From Fictibacillus arsenicus (lineage in GTDB: Bacteria; Bacillota; Bacilli; Bacillales; Fictibacillaceae): DNA of 64,000 nucleotides. Position numbers and translations under genes: made by a program. Below, in pieces: positions 1 through 7,933 of the stretch. Each line of letters begins with the position of its first letter. Position 1 is the first letter of the stretch. Below the pieces are notes generated by a model. The model saw only the letters and a list, made by a program, of their open reading frames with translations. It was not told where the DNA came from and did no database searches. The DNA lies in contig NZ_MQMF01000001.1 of the NCBI RefSeq assembly GCF_001999465.1, positions 1,054,001 to 1,118,000 on the forward strand, written 5' to 3'.

Positions 1-302
1 AGCGCATGTTTTAAAGCTAGCTCGTTATGTACAGAGATCACGGCATGCTGAAAAAGATTATTAACTTCAATTAGATAGTCCGCTCTCTTGTAAAATATTT
101 TGCAATCAACTGATTTAGTAGAAACATCATAGTTAACGAACGGTACACCATAGTTATTCTTTATTACAATTGTAATATCAGGCTTTTGAACTTGTGCTTT
201 TGTAAGAGTAATAAAATGTGTACAAAGAAACTCTTTGAACACGTTTGTTGTACATTGTATTTCGAATATGAAATCTCCTATTTTTGTAGGAAAATTTAGC
301 AT
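1..302 (-). CDS. Partial HPr-kinase-like protein (C-terminus beyond window)
   Basis: An open frame runs from an ATG at 302 to the left edge with no stop, giving about 100 residues beginning MLNFPTKIGDFIFEIQC. A strong Shine-Dalgarno (GGAGGG) lies 9 bases upstream. The visible part ends in a segment (FYKRADYLIEVNN...ISVHNELALKH) that resembles the region just before the P-loop in HPr kinase homologues of peptide clusters; the P-loop itself would be outside the window, so the family call is an inference. It follows a small peptide gene on the same strand and lies downstream of a SinR-like palindrome. Alternative: an unrelated hypothetical protein. Confidence 0.5.
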   Translation of the reverse strand, partial: MLNFPTKIGDFIFEIQCTTNVFKEFLCTHFITLTKAQVQKPDITIVIKNNYGVPFVNYDVSTKSVDCKIFYKRADYLIEVNNLFQHAVISVHNELALKHA

Positions 303-325
303 ATTAAAAATCCCTCCTAAATAAT

Positions 326-358
326 TCGGAAGAGCCAAAGATAGTTTATCTATGACTC
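326..358 (-). terminator. Hairpin between small peptide gene and kinase-like gene
   Basis: On the minus strand GAGTCATAGATA pairs with TATCTTTGGCTC around a 3-base loop, with one G-U pair and one internal mismatch zone. No long U-tract follows, so it may attenuate transcription or stabilise the upstream message. The same precursor-hairpin-kinase order occurs in the lasso cluster at 27618-27656. Confidence 0.4.
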
Positions 359-365
359 TCACAAA

Positions 366-587
366 TTATCTTTTTCTGCCTCTCCCTCTGCCTCTTCCAG
401 GTGCTCCAGCTCCACCTGGAGTAGGATTTGGGTTGTTTGGCGGCCAATTCACCCCATCATTTCCGGTTCCAGGATGATTTAAATTACCTTTACCAGGATT
501 CCAGCTTTGAGCTGTTTCAAATCGAACAGGTTGGTGACTTAGCACTTCTGGCTTCTGGTATCCAGTTGGATTTTTCGTCCGCTCCAA
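366..587 (-). CDS. Small Gly/Pro/Arg-rich peptide, candidate RiPP precursor
   Basis: The 73-residue product starts at a TTG, chosen because GGAGG sits 8 bases upstream. The first half (KPEVLSHQPVRFETAQSWN) is an ordinary-looking leader-like segment. The second half is low-complexity, with repeated Asn-Pro and Pro-Gly steps, and ends GRGRGRGRKR. There is no signal peptide or membrane helix. It precedes a gene resembling HPr-kinase-like peptide-modifying enzymes, and a 16-bp SinR-like palindrome lies 77 bases upstream. The context suggests a ribosomally made, modified peptide, but I recognise no named precursor family. It could instead be a small structural or DNA/RNA-binding protein. Confidence 0.55.
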   Translation of the reverse strand: MERTKNPTGYQKPEVLSHQPVRFETAQSWNPGKGNLNHPGTGNDGVNWPPNNPNPTPGGAGAPGRGRGRGRKR

Positions 588-663
588 AACTTATACCTCC
601 TTCATTAATCCATGTGAATTTTATACAATATCGTAAAGCTATATTCATTATATTGTTATTTTT

Positions 664-679
664 GTTCACTTTAAAGAAC
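664..679 (-). promoter_or_regulatory. SinR-like operator palindrome upstream of the 587 gene
   Basis: On the transcribed strand the site reads GTTCTTTAAAGTGAAC. It contains the SinR half-site GTTCTTT and an imperfect inverted partner, with the same 16-bp geometry as the sites at 21250, 22726, 22829, 29790 and 33389. Confidence 0.5.
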
Positions 680-706
680 ATTTCTTCGACAATACTCGCA
701 ATAGTT

Positions 707-1166
707 TCATTGATTTAAAAAGGTTGAAAGTTGTTTTAGTTTAGAGTTTCTTTTAACAAAATAACTTCTATGGATGATATACCATACAACTATGATTCCG
801 ATTAAGTTCTTCAAAAGATCGAGAAGAGAAAAAGAACGGTAAGGTACTACTATTTGATGGATCTCGTCTATCAATCCATAACTAACGGCAATAAAAAAGC
901 AGAGCCATTCTTTTGATATAGTTAAGCTGCCATAGCTTAATATCATTAGGATTAGAAGGAAATACAAGATTCCAAATTCAAATAAATGTCCTAACTCAAG
1001 TGCCATTCCAATCATCAGAAGAATTCTTTCATCAACCGTGTAAGTTAATTCATAGATAGATTCTGGGTTAAAGTGACTGGATTGCAGCCAAATTAACCAC
1101 ATATAGATTAAAGGAAGGATTGTTAGACAGAGTCTTAAAGAAACTTTCTTAAAAATATGTCATCAT
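707..1166 (-). pseudogene. VanZ-like membrane protein, frameshifted near the start
   Basis: The open frame 707-1102 encodes a VanZ-family membrane protein: hydrophobic helices, a GHLFEFG segment and the typical DEIHQ...PYRSFSLLDLLKNLIG block. The reading frame continues upstream without a stop to about 1155, adding a first membrane helix (LRLCLTILPLIYMWLIW). The best start, ATG at 1166 with GGAG just upstream, reads MMTYF and then stops. Removing one base of the five-A run at 1151-1155 would join the two. It lies 6 bases after the SinR-like gene, so the two form one operon. Either a real frameshift or a sequencing error; a shorter protein from 1102 would lack the first helix. Confidence 0.65.
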
Positions 1167-1172
1167 CTCCAG

Positions 1173-1520
1173 TTATTCATGGTTAGTTACATCATTTTTC
1201 TTCCATTTAATAAACTCTATCAACTCTCGGTACTCATGTATTCTTTCCTTATTAATGCCTAGACTTTTAAGTTCAACAACAAATTCAACCCACTCTTTTT
1301 CAAGATGCGTATTGTCATGTTCCATTTGATTGCTTAGCAAAAATTTTACATCGACCTCTAGGACAGTAGCTATTTTTTCTATAACTTGTATGGAAGGATT
1401 CCTGTTTAATTTTCTTTCAATGTTACTTAAATAAGACTTAGATACTTTTGATCGATCGGCCAATTCAGAGAGCGTAATCCCTTTCATTTTCCGAAGTTCA
1501 TAAATATTTCTCCCGATCAT
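1173..1520 (-). CDS. SinR-like XRE-family transcriptional regulator
   Basis: A 115-residue protein. Residues 1-62 form an XRE helix-turn-helix (IGRNIYELRKMKGITLSELA, then SKSYLSNIERKLNRNPSIQVIEKIA), closely matching the SinR pattern. The C-terminal part (EKEWVEFVVELKSLGI...YRELIEFIKWKK) has the SinI/SinR-type dimerisation helices. The start ATG has GAGGT 9 bases upstream. The gene lies just after the terminator of the exopolysaccharide operon and is followed by the broken vanZ-like gene. It is the first of two SinR paralogues here; the other is at 37037. Inferred role: repressor of matrix genes through GTTCTTT sites. Confidence 0.85.
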   Translation of the reverse strand: MIGRNIYELRKMKGITLSELADRSKVSKSYLSNIERKLNRNPSIQVIEKIATVLEVDVKFLLSNQMEHDNTHLEKEWVEFVVELKSLGINKERIHEYRELIEFIKWKKNDVTNHE

Positions 1521-1571
1521 AATGTGTTAACCTCTTTTTAGTTTAGTGGTGTTACGCTTACTTCTATGTAG

Positions 1572-1606
1572 AAAAAGAGTAAGACAAATTTATTGCCTTA
1601 CTCTTT
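1572..1606 (-). terminator. Intrinsic terminator ending the exopolysaccharide operon
   Basis: AAAGAGTAAG pairs with CTTACTCTTT, followed on the minus strand by a U run (CTCTTTTTC). It sits right after the aminotransferase stop. Confidence 0.8.
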
Positions 1607-1613
1607 AGATTCT

Positions 1614-2816
1614 CTAACCTGATATCACGTATGGTTGATTAATAATCAGAACAGATTTGATGCAACTTATAACACGCAGCTGGTCCGCTTTTGTCATATT
1701 TGTACCTGACGGAAGACAAATTCCTGAATTAAAAAGGGCTTCTGAAACACTGTAGTCCTTTTCGTGTGAGAAGTATGCTGCATCTTGAAATAAAGGCTGC
1801 AGATGCAGAGGTTTCCAAACTGGACGTGCCTCAATATTTTCTTCTGCTAAAGCTTCTATCAGTGTATTTGCAGAAACTCCTGTAACTTTTTCCTCTATAG
1901 TTAATGCCGTTAGCCAACGATTGGTGTAAGTTCCTTCAAGTTCTGGCATGAAGTTTAAACCTGGTAATTCAGCTAACTCTTCATAATAAAAATTGAATAC
2001 ATCTCTTTTTTCCATTACCCTCTGCTCCAAAACCTCCAGCTGACCTCGGCCAACTCCAGCAAGAATATTACTCATCCGGTAGTTGTATCCCATCTGGCTA
2101 TGCTGATAATGAATGGCTTCATCCCGCGCTTGTGTGGATAAGAAGCGCGCTTTGTTTATTGCCTCAGTATCCTCAGAAACCAGCATGCCGCCGCCAGATG
2201 TCGTTATAATTTTATTACCGTTAAATGAGTAAATACCAAACTTTCCGAAAGTTCCGCTTGCCTTTCCTTTATATGAGGATCCTAGTGATTCTGCTGCATC
2301 CTCAATAATAGGAACATTATATCCGTTACAAATAGCAAGGATTTCATCCATTTTTGCACTTTGGCCATATAGATTTACAACAATAACTGCTTTTGGCAGC
2401 TTTCCGTTTAATGCTGCTACTTTAAATGCTTTTTCAAGGGCTTGAAGTGACATATTCCATGTATCTGGTTCCGAATCTATAAACACAGGTTCAGCACCCT
2501 GATAAAGGATAGGGTTAGCACTTGCCACAAAAGTAAGACTCGAACAAAAAACAATGTCACCTTTTCCCACACCTAACAAAGAAAGAGCAAGATGAATGGC
2601 TGCGGTTCCAGAACTTAACGCAACACCTTCACTTGCTCCAACATATGCAGATAATTCTTTTTCAAAAGCATCAACATTTGGACCAAGTGGCGCGATCCAA
2701 TTCGTATTAAACGCTTGTTTAACATACTTCTGTTCATTCCCACTCATGTGCGGCGCGGAAAGGAAAATCCTTTTCTTAGTTGAATGATGTGGCATGTGGT
2801 AACCTCCTTTATACAA
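1614..2816 (-). CDS. DegT/DnrJ/EryC1/StrS-family sugar aminotransferase (EpsN-like)
   Basis: About 390 residues; the better start is the ATG giving MPHHSTKKRIFLSAPHMSG (2795), which has GGAGG upstream, rather than MYKGGYH. PLP-dependent aminotransferase of nucleotide-sugar pathways: it matches the family in AAIHLALSLLGVGKGD, IIEDAAESLG and the Schiff-base lysine region SFNGNKIITTSGGGM. The product of the dehydratase at 19184 (a UDP-4-keto-6-deoxy sugar) is its likely substrate, giving a UDP-4-amino sugar, as for EpsC/EpsN in Bacillus subtilis. Last gene of the operon, 8 bases overlapping the long frame of the HAD gene. Confidence 0.88.
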   Translation of the reverse strand: MYKGGYHMPHHSTKKRIFLSAPHMSGNEQKYVKQAFNTNWIAPLGPNVDAFEKELSAYVGASEGVALSSGTAAIHLALSLLGVGKGDIVFCSSLTFVASANPILYQGAEPVFIDSEPDTWNMSLQALEKAFKVAALNGKLPKAVIVVNLYGQSAKMDEILAICNGYNVPIIEDAAESLGSSYKGKASGTFGKFGIYSFNGNKIITTSGGGMLVSEDTEAINKARFLSTQARDEAIHYQHSQMGYNYRMSNILAGVGRGQLEVLEQRVMEKRDVFNFYYEELAELPGLNFMPELEGTYTNRWLTALTIEEKVTGVSANTLIEALAEENIEARPVWKPLHLQPLFQDAAYFSHEKDYSVSEALFNSGICLPSGTNMTKADQLRVISCIKSVLIINQPYVISG

Positions 2817-3510
2817 CTTGTAATTTAAACAAATGTTTTAATTTTTCTATATGAAATAGTTCTTTCATGTCATTAATTTGATAATCTGCTTCATACTCAT
2901 TAGAAACTTTTGCTTGTGAATAGATTCCCTCATATCTGTTTATATGAACAGTAAGCCAGCCAAGTTTTTTTGCGGTTACAAAATCTTTGTTTACATTATC
3001 ACCAATATAAATACATTCAGAAGGTATACTTTTCAACTTCAAACTTGCAAGTTCATAAGGAAGAGGATCTGGTTTCCAATGATCCCTACCTAGTTCATCA
3101 GTAAAGATAACTGTGTCGAATTTTTCTTGTATTCCTAATGCATCAAATTTTTGTTTTTGAGAGGATAAATATCCGTCTGTTATTAGACCTACTTTAATCG
3201 AATCTTGCAAGTTGTTTAATACGTATCTTGCATCCTCTAAAAGAGATATAATGGGTGTGTGATTTCTATAAACATCGATTAACTGGCATATAAAATCCTT
3301 GTTGTACCTTACCTTTAATGAATCTAAAACCCTATTAAAAATGTACTTTTTTTCTCCTTTACCAAAGAGCTCTATCGCATGATGATAAAAACCGAATAGT
3401 CCTATGGTTTCCTCAAGCCATTTATCTACAGCCGAAAAACCGCTTAAAACATAATCCGTTTCTTTAAATAAAGTATCATCCATATCGAAAACTACAGCTT
3501 TAATTGGCAT
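2809..3510 (-). CDS. HAD-superfamily hydrolase
   Basis: A 233-residue protein starting MPIKAVVFDMDDTLF, the start chosen because motif I (DMDDT) should be near the N-terminus. Motif II lies near VGLITDGYLSSQ, the lysine motif near HWKPDPLPYE, and motif III is YIGDNVNKDFVTAKKLGW. Phosphatase-type HAD with a helical cap. Its start overlaps the end of the ATP-grasp gene by 11 bases, indicating translational coupling; the pair probably acts on the same substituent. The substrate is unknown. Confidence 0.85.
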   Translation of the reverse strand: MPIKAVVFDMDDTLFKETDYVLSGFSAVDKWLEETIGLFGFYHHAIELFGKGEKKYIFNRVLDSLKVRYNKDFICQLIDVYRNHTPIISLLEDARYVLNNLQDSIKVGLITDGYLSSQKQKFDALGIQEKFDTVIFTDELGRDHWKPDPLPYELASLKLKSIPSECIYIGDNVNKDFVTAKKLGWLTVHINRYEGIYSQAKVSNEYEADYQINDMKELFHIEKLKHLFKLQVV

Positions 3511-4489
3511 ACTCAAACTTCTCCGTAAATACAGCCTCATCATACCTAAGCATGGTTAAACCTTCCTGCCAAGAAAGATCTGTCTCATTAAAAACAGTTT
3601 CATCAATCAAATCTATTGCCCATTTTGGAAAATTAGCACCTGCTTTTATAGCCAAAGGTACACCACCTCCAAAACGAGGGTTAATCTCAATGAACGTGAT
3701 TTCCCCATTATCCTTTTTAAAACATTGTAAGGTTATACACCCAACCGCCCCCGGAAGCTTCTTCACTACATCTTTTACAGCATCAATTATAGAAGAATCT
3801 TTTCTGGTAATACCTTTGCTCACTTCTCCAGCTCTAGTTTCTATTCGCAAACGTGGGACGATTGTTTTAATATTCCCCTGCATATCTACCATTACATCAA
3901 TCGTATATTCCTCGCCTTTCACAAATTCTTGAACCATCGCGTTCTGAATATAACTTTTGAAAAACATTAATTCATTTAAATTATTTACTTTCGTAACACC
4001 AATACTTGAACTGCCATTCCTAGGCTTTATAAGTAATGGGAATTGAAACTCCCTATTATTCAATTCGTCATCACTATAGACTTTTGGCGTTAATATCTTA
4101 TTTTCATAAAAGAATTTATAGGTTTCTACTTTATCGTAGGCTATGTCATTTAACTGATTGCTTGAAACCAGAACTTTTACTCCCAGCTCATCAAATCTTT
4201 TTCTGTTTTTCGATAGAACAGTTAGTTCTGTATCAATCAACGGTATTAAGAGTTTAATATTTTCATTTATACAGATACTGACTAATTCGTTAATATAATT
4301 CGGATTATTAACTCTTGAAACAATGTAATGCTTATCACTAAAAAATGTAGTTGGTGCATTATTTTTATTATCTGCTGTAATTATTTTACCGGTCAGATTA
4401 TTATCAGCAATACAGTCTTTAAACATATTAATTAAAGACACTCTTCGACCCGAACTCGTAAATAAAATGTTAGCTTCACATTTTTTCAT
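3500..4489 (-). CDS. ATP-grasp ligase of the exopolysaccharide operon
   Basis: A 329-residue carbamoyl-phosphate-synthase-like ATP-grasp protein. The N-terminus (ILFTSSGRRVSLINMFKD) is the pre-ATP-grasp Rossmann part; nucleotide-binding strands include FPLLIKPRNGSSSIGV and VQEFVKGEEYTIDVMVD; the metal-binding end is ITFIEINPRFGGGVPLA. Such enzymes ligate a carboxylate to an amine via an acyl-phosphate. Between the initiating sugar transferase and the HAD/aminotransferase genes it may add an amino acid or similar acid to the amino sugar. This role is inferred. Confidence 0.82.
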   Translation of the reverse strand: MKKCEANILFTSSGRRVSLINMFKDCIADNNLTGKIITADNKNNAPTTFFSDKHYIVSRVNNPNYINELVSICINENIKLLIPLIDTELTVLSKNRKRFDELGVKVLVSSNQLNDIAYDKVETYKFFYENKILTPKVYSDDELNNREFQFPLLIKPRNGSSSIGVTKVNNLNELMFFKSYIQNAMVQEFVKGEEYTIDVMVDMQGNIKTIVPRLRIETRAGEVSKGITRKDSSIIDAVKDVVKKLPGAVGCITLQCFKKDNGEITFIEINPRFGGGVPLAIKAGANFPKWAIDLIDETVFNETDLSWQEGLTMLRYDEAVFTEKFEYAN

Positions 4490-5093
4490 ATTCTGTTAAA
4501 CTCCCCTTGTAAACCGGCATTGTAGCATGGTTAGCATGTTTTATCCCTTCAGTCTTAAATACTTTCTTAAAGGTCAGTAATAATATCTTTAAATCTAGTA
4601 AAAAACTGTGGTTTTGTGCATACCAGACGTCTAGTCTAAATTTCTCTTCCCAAGAAATTGTGTTTCTTCCATTTACTTGTGCCCATCCAGTTATACCAGG
4701 CTTAACATCATGTCTCTTCATCTGTTCTTTTGTATATAGCTCCAAGTAACTCATTAACAATGGACGTGGTCCTACAAGACTAATATCGCCTTTCAGGACA
4801 TTCCATAGCTGTGGCAGCTCATCTAGACTATACTTTCTTAAGAACTGACCAAAAGCAGTTAACCGAACTTCATCAGGTAATAGATTACCCAAGCTATCTC
4901 GTTGCTCTGTCATCGTTCGAAATTTATATAGATAAAACGGTTTTGCCTGAAGTCCTGGTCTCTGTTGTTTAAAGATAACGGGAGAGCCTAATTTTCTTTT
5001 TACTAAGATAGCAACAACACCCATTATCAAGATAAAAAGAAACAACAAACCCGTCGCACAAAAAACATCAAACGCTCTCTTCATATCTTTCAA
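4476..5093 (-). CDS. Initiating sugar-1-phosphate transferase (EpsL-like)
   Basis: A 205-residue protein with one N-terminal membrane segment ([20 protein letters not shown]) and the bacterial sugar transferase core: [43 protein letters not shown] and [14 protein letters not shown]. This family moves a sugar-1-phosphate from a UDP-sugar to undecaprenyl phosphate at the inner membrane face, starting the repeat unit. Short monotopic form, as EpsL. It overlaps the small gene upstream (26 bases) and the ATP-grasp gene downstream (14 bases). Confidence 0.9.
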   Translation of the reverse strand: MKDMKRAFDVFCATGLLFLFILIMGVVAILVKRKLGSPVIFKQQRPGLQAKPFYLYKFRTMTEQRDSLGNLLPDEVRLTAFGQFLRKYSLDELPQLWNVLKGDISLVGPRPLLMSYLELYTKEQMKRHDVKPGITGWAQVNGRNTISWEEKFRLDVWYAQNHSFLLDLKILLLTFKKVFKTEGIKHANHATMPVYKGSLTEYEKM

Positions 5094-5250
5094 TCTCCCA
5101 ATAGTCTTGATTTAGAGAACCAATAATCTGCTTTTTTAGCTCATTGATCATTTCTTGAGCACCATGAATTTGGAGGTTTTCCCCTTTTTGTTGCACGTCC
5201 ATTAGAATGTTTTTCAATTGATCTTGTGTTAATTTTTCAAACAGGTTCAT
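5068..5250 (-). CDS. Small protein of unknown function in eps operon
   Basis: A 60-residue, mostly helical, hydrophilic protein (MNLFEKLTQDQLKNILMDVQ...). The start ATG has GAGGG 6 bases upstream. Its 3' end overlaps the sugar transferase start by 26 bases, so the pair is probably translationally coupled. I do not recognise a family; no membrane segment, cysteine motif or signal peptide is visible. Confidence 0.6.
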   Translation of the reverse strand: MNLFEKLTQDQLKNILMDVQQKGENLQIHGAQEMINELKKQIIGSLNQDYWEIERYEESV

Positions 5251-5281
5251 TTCGTACCCTCACTTCTTTCTAAAATAAAAC

Positions 5282-6331
5282 TTATGGTGCTAATTGTATG
5301 CTTGTTACGTGGTCTTGCGTTTTAGTGTATCCTGCTGGGTTATTTGATTGCCATTTCCAAGTATCTTTACACATATCTGTTAAGGTTTTTTCAGCAACCC
5401 AATTTAGGTTCTGATTAGCTTTTTGTGTATCCGCAAAGCAAATACCAACATCACCAGGTCGTCGATCTTTTATTACATATGGAATTTCCTGTCCAGATGC
5501 CTGTTCAAACGCATCAACCATTTCAAGAACACTATGGCCAAAACCGCTTCCTAAATTGTATGCATCAACCCCGGTTGTTAAAAGTACACGTTCAAGAGCT
5601 TTTAGATGACCTTTTGCTAAATCTACAACGTGAATATAATCTCTGACTCCAGTCCCATCCACAGTCTCATAGTCATCTCCAAATACATTAAGCTGCTCAA
5701 GTTTTCCAGCTGCCACTTGTGATATATATGGCATTAAATTGTTTGGAATGCCGTTGGGATCCTCACCAATCCTTCCGCTTTCATGAGCACCAATCGGGTT
5801 GAAATAACGCAAAAGAGCAACACTCCACCTCTTATCAGACACATACAGATCACGTAAAATTTCTTCGATCATCTGTTTTGTGCGTCCATAGGGATTTGTT
5901 GCTCCTAAAGGAAAATCTTCAGTTATCGGTATTTGGTGGGGTATGCCATAAACAGTAGCGGAGGAACTAAACACTAAGTCATGAACTCCATGCTTATTCA
6001 TCACATCACAAAGGTTAAGTGTACCGGTGATGTTATTGTGATAATACTTTAGCGGCTCACAAACTGATTCTCCCACCGCTTTGTATCCCGCAAAGTGGAT
6101 TACAGCATTTATATCATGCCGTGAAAAAATAGAATCAATAGCTTCCTTGCTAAGGAGATCGACTTCATAAAAAGTGAAGTTTTTTCCTGTGATTTCTTTG
6201 ATTCGGGAAAGAACTTCTGGCTTGCTGTTTGAAAAGTTATCTAACACCACTAACTCATAACCAGTATTTAATAACTCTACACATGCATGACTACCGATAT
6301 ACCCTGCCCCGCCAGTGATTAGAATTGCCAA
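5282..6331 (-). CDS. galE: UDP-glucose 4-epimerase
   Basis: A 349-residue extended short-chain dehydrogenase. GGAGYIGSHACVEL at the N-terminus binds NAD; the catalytic pair is seen in SSATVYG and NPYGRTK; RYFNPIGAH and GTGVRDYIHVVDLA complete the GalE signature. It interconverts UDP-glucose and UDP-galactose, supplying precursors to the glycosyltransferases. Full family length. A terminator precedes it (6352-6380), so expression depends on read-through or an unseen promoter. Confidence 0.95.
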   Translation of the reverse strand: MAILITGGAGYIGSHACVELLNTGYELVVLDNFSNSKPEVLSRIKEITGKNFTFYEVDLLSKEAIDSIFSRHDINAVIHFAGYKAVGESVCEPLKYYHNNITGTLNLCDVMNKHGVHDLVFSSSATVYGIPHQIPITEDFPLGATNPYGRTKQMIEEILRDLYVSDKRWSVALLRYFNPIGAHESGRIGEDPNGIPNNLMPYISQVAAGKLEQLNVFGDDYETVDGTGVRDYIHVVDLAKGHLKALERVLLTTGVDAYNLGSGFGHSVLEMVDAFEQASGQEIPYVIKDRRPGDVGICFADTQKANQNLNWVAEKTLTDMCKDTWKWQSNNPAGYTKTQDHVTSIQLAP

Positions 6332-6351
6332 GTGAATTCCTCCTTTTATCC

Positions 6352-6380
6352 ATAAAAAAATACACCGATAATAAGGTGTA
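6352..6380 (-). terminator. Internal intrinsic terminator upstream of galE
   Basis: On the minus strand TACACC...GGTGTA forms a stem followed by a run of seven U. It lies between the flippase and galE inside the operon, one of three such internal terminators. Confidence 0.75.
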
Positions 6381-6381
6381 C

Positions 6382-7932
6382 TTAAGTGTTATAAGATCGT
6401 TTGAATAAATTTTTGGGCTTAACATTTTGAACAATACCAGTCAAAATACTAATTAGATACTCAAATTCCTCACTTTTTCTAAACAAAATGAAAAAGATAA
6501 CATTAGGAATAATCATACAAAGAACGAATTTTATCGAAAAGTTAGCTACGGTATTTACTGGTAACAACATTGAAAAAACTTCTATAATAAAAATTGAAGC
6601 TAATACTAAAATTGTAAATAATCCGTATCTGAAATAATAGGATTGAATGGTCGTCTTAAACTCATACTTATAAATGACATAAGGATCGTACCAGAAGTAT
6701 GTACACATTCTACTAATAACCGTTCCTAAAAATACTCCCGCTACCCCTATCTGGTTTGCTAAATATATAGATGCTGCAATATTAATTAATGCAGCAACAA
6801 TTGGTCTGTATTTTCCTTTCTTAAATAAACCCGTAGTTTCTCTAAATATAGTAGTTGTATTTTGCATACCTGCTGTGAAAAAATTAAGGACAATAAAAAA
6901 CAAGACTACTTCTGAAAACAAAAATTCTGGACCAAGCCAAAAGTTGATAATTGGATTTATCAGGATCCATAAAAAAACAGAAATTAGCCCATAGATCCAA
7001 AAGTTAACTAAATTTAGAACACGAAAGATAAAAAATTTCTTTTCCGCATTTTCTGTCGTGTTTAAATTACCAACACTGGCAGTTACAGAATAAAAAATGT
7101 AACCAAGTAAAGTGTTTATTGTATTGATAATTAATAAATAATTTGAATATATACCGACCCATTTCAATCCAATAAATGAAGAAATCACAATATTATCGGT
7201 ACCGTTTATCACAACCCCACTTATTTTGTATAACAACAAAGAATACAAGTTTTCAAAGAAAGATCTCTTCTCTTCTTTAGTAAGTTTTGATTCATTCTTT
7301 TCCTTTAACAATGGATAGAGTTTATTTGCTATATGAGCGGTATATATATTTTCTAAGTTTCTACAAATTATTTGAACGATTAGGAACACGATGTAATTTG
7401 CGGTTAGCAATAAAAGCATAACTTGAAATAAATTAGTCAAAATGACAGATGCCGTATGAATCTTAGAAATAACATGATGACGTTGATCTGCTATTACAAT
7501 AGATTGCTTATAAATAAATAAATAGGATAGCACTGAATTAATAAGGAAAAGTAAGTATATTAGATTAATATTGTTTACTGTTGTTTCTCCATTCATTAAT
7601 GATGGTAAGAAAGGCATAATGCTTATACCTATTACCAATACAGCTAAAGCAACAATTCTATATGCTTTTTTATAAAGATTCATTAATGCCTGAATTTGAT
7701 AATAATTCTTTTCTGCTAAGGGTTTATAAAGACTATAAATAATAGCTGTATCGAACCCTAGATTAGCAAGTGACAACATCATTAATATACTTGAGAACAA
7801 ACCATCAATCCCTAAGTACTCAACCCCTAACATATAAATGAAAATGGTCCTAACTATAAAACCCAAAATGATACTGATGAATTGACTAGACAAACCGAAA
7901 AAGATATTTTTAAGTGAATTCTGTACTCTCAT
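6382..7932 (-). CDS. Wzx-type polysaccharide flippase
   Basis: A 516-residue, highly hydrophobic protein with about a dozen to fourteen predicted membrane helices. The N-terminus (FGLSSQFISIILGFIVRTIFIYMLGVEYLGIDGLF) is typical of the MATE/MVF-like oligosaccharide translocases. It would move the lipid-linked repeat unit across the membrane for the polymerase at 13979, the counterpart of EpsK. It begins 2 bases after the upstream gene's stop. Confidence 0.88.
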   Translation of the reverse strand: MRVQNSLKNIFFGLSSQFISIILGFIVRTIFIYMLGVEYLGIDGLFSSILMMLSLANLGFDTAIIYSLYKPLAEKNYYQIQALMNLYKKAYRIVALAVLVIGISIMPFLPSLMNGETTVNNINLIYLLFLINSVLSYLFIYKQSIVIADQRHHVISKIHTASVILTNLFQVMLLLLTANYIVFLIVQIICRNLENIYTAHIANKLYPLLKEKNESKLTKEEKRSFFENLYSLLLYKISGVVINGTDNIVISSFIGLKWVGIYSNYLLIINTINTLLGYIFYSVTASVGNLNTTENAEKKFFIFRVLNLVNFWIYGLISVFLWILINPIINFWLGPEFLFSEVVLFFIVLNFFTAGMQNTTTIFRETTGLFKKGKYRPIVAALINIAASIYLANQIGVAGVFLGTVISRMCTYFWYDPYVIYKYEFKTTIQSYYFRYGLFTILVLASIFIIEVFSMLLPVNTVANFSIKFVLCMIIPNVIFFILFRKSEEFEYLISILTGIVQNVKPKNLFKRSYNT

Positions 7933-7933
7933 A

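Noticed and set aside
428-718. Forward ORF across the left-edge peptide gene
   Set aside because: No ribosome binding site; the reverse frame has GGAGG and an operator upstream.
1147-1166. Mini-ORF MMTYF as a leader peptide for the vanZ-like gene
   Set aside because: Frame continuity upstream of 1102 fits a one-base frameshift in the vanZ-like gene better than a regulatory peptide.
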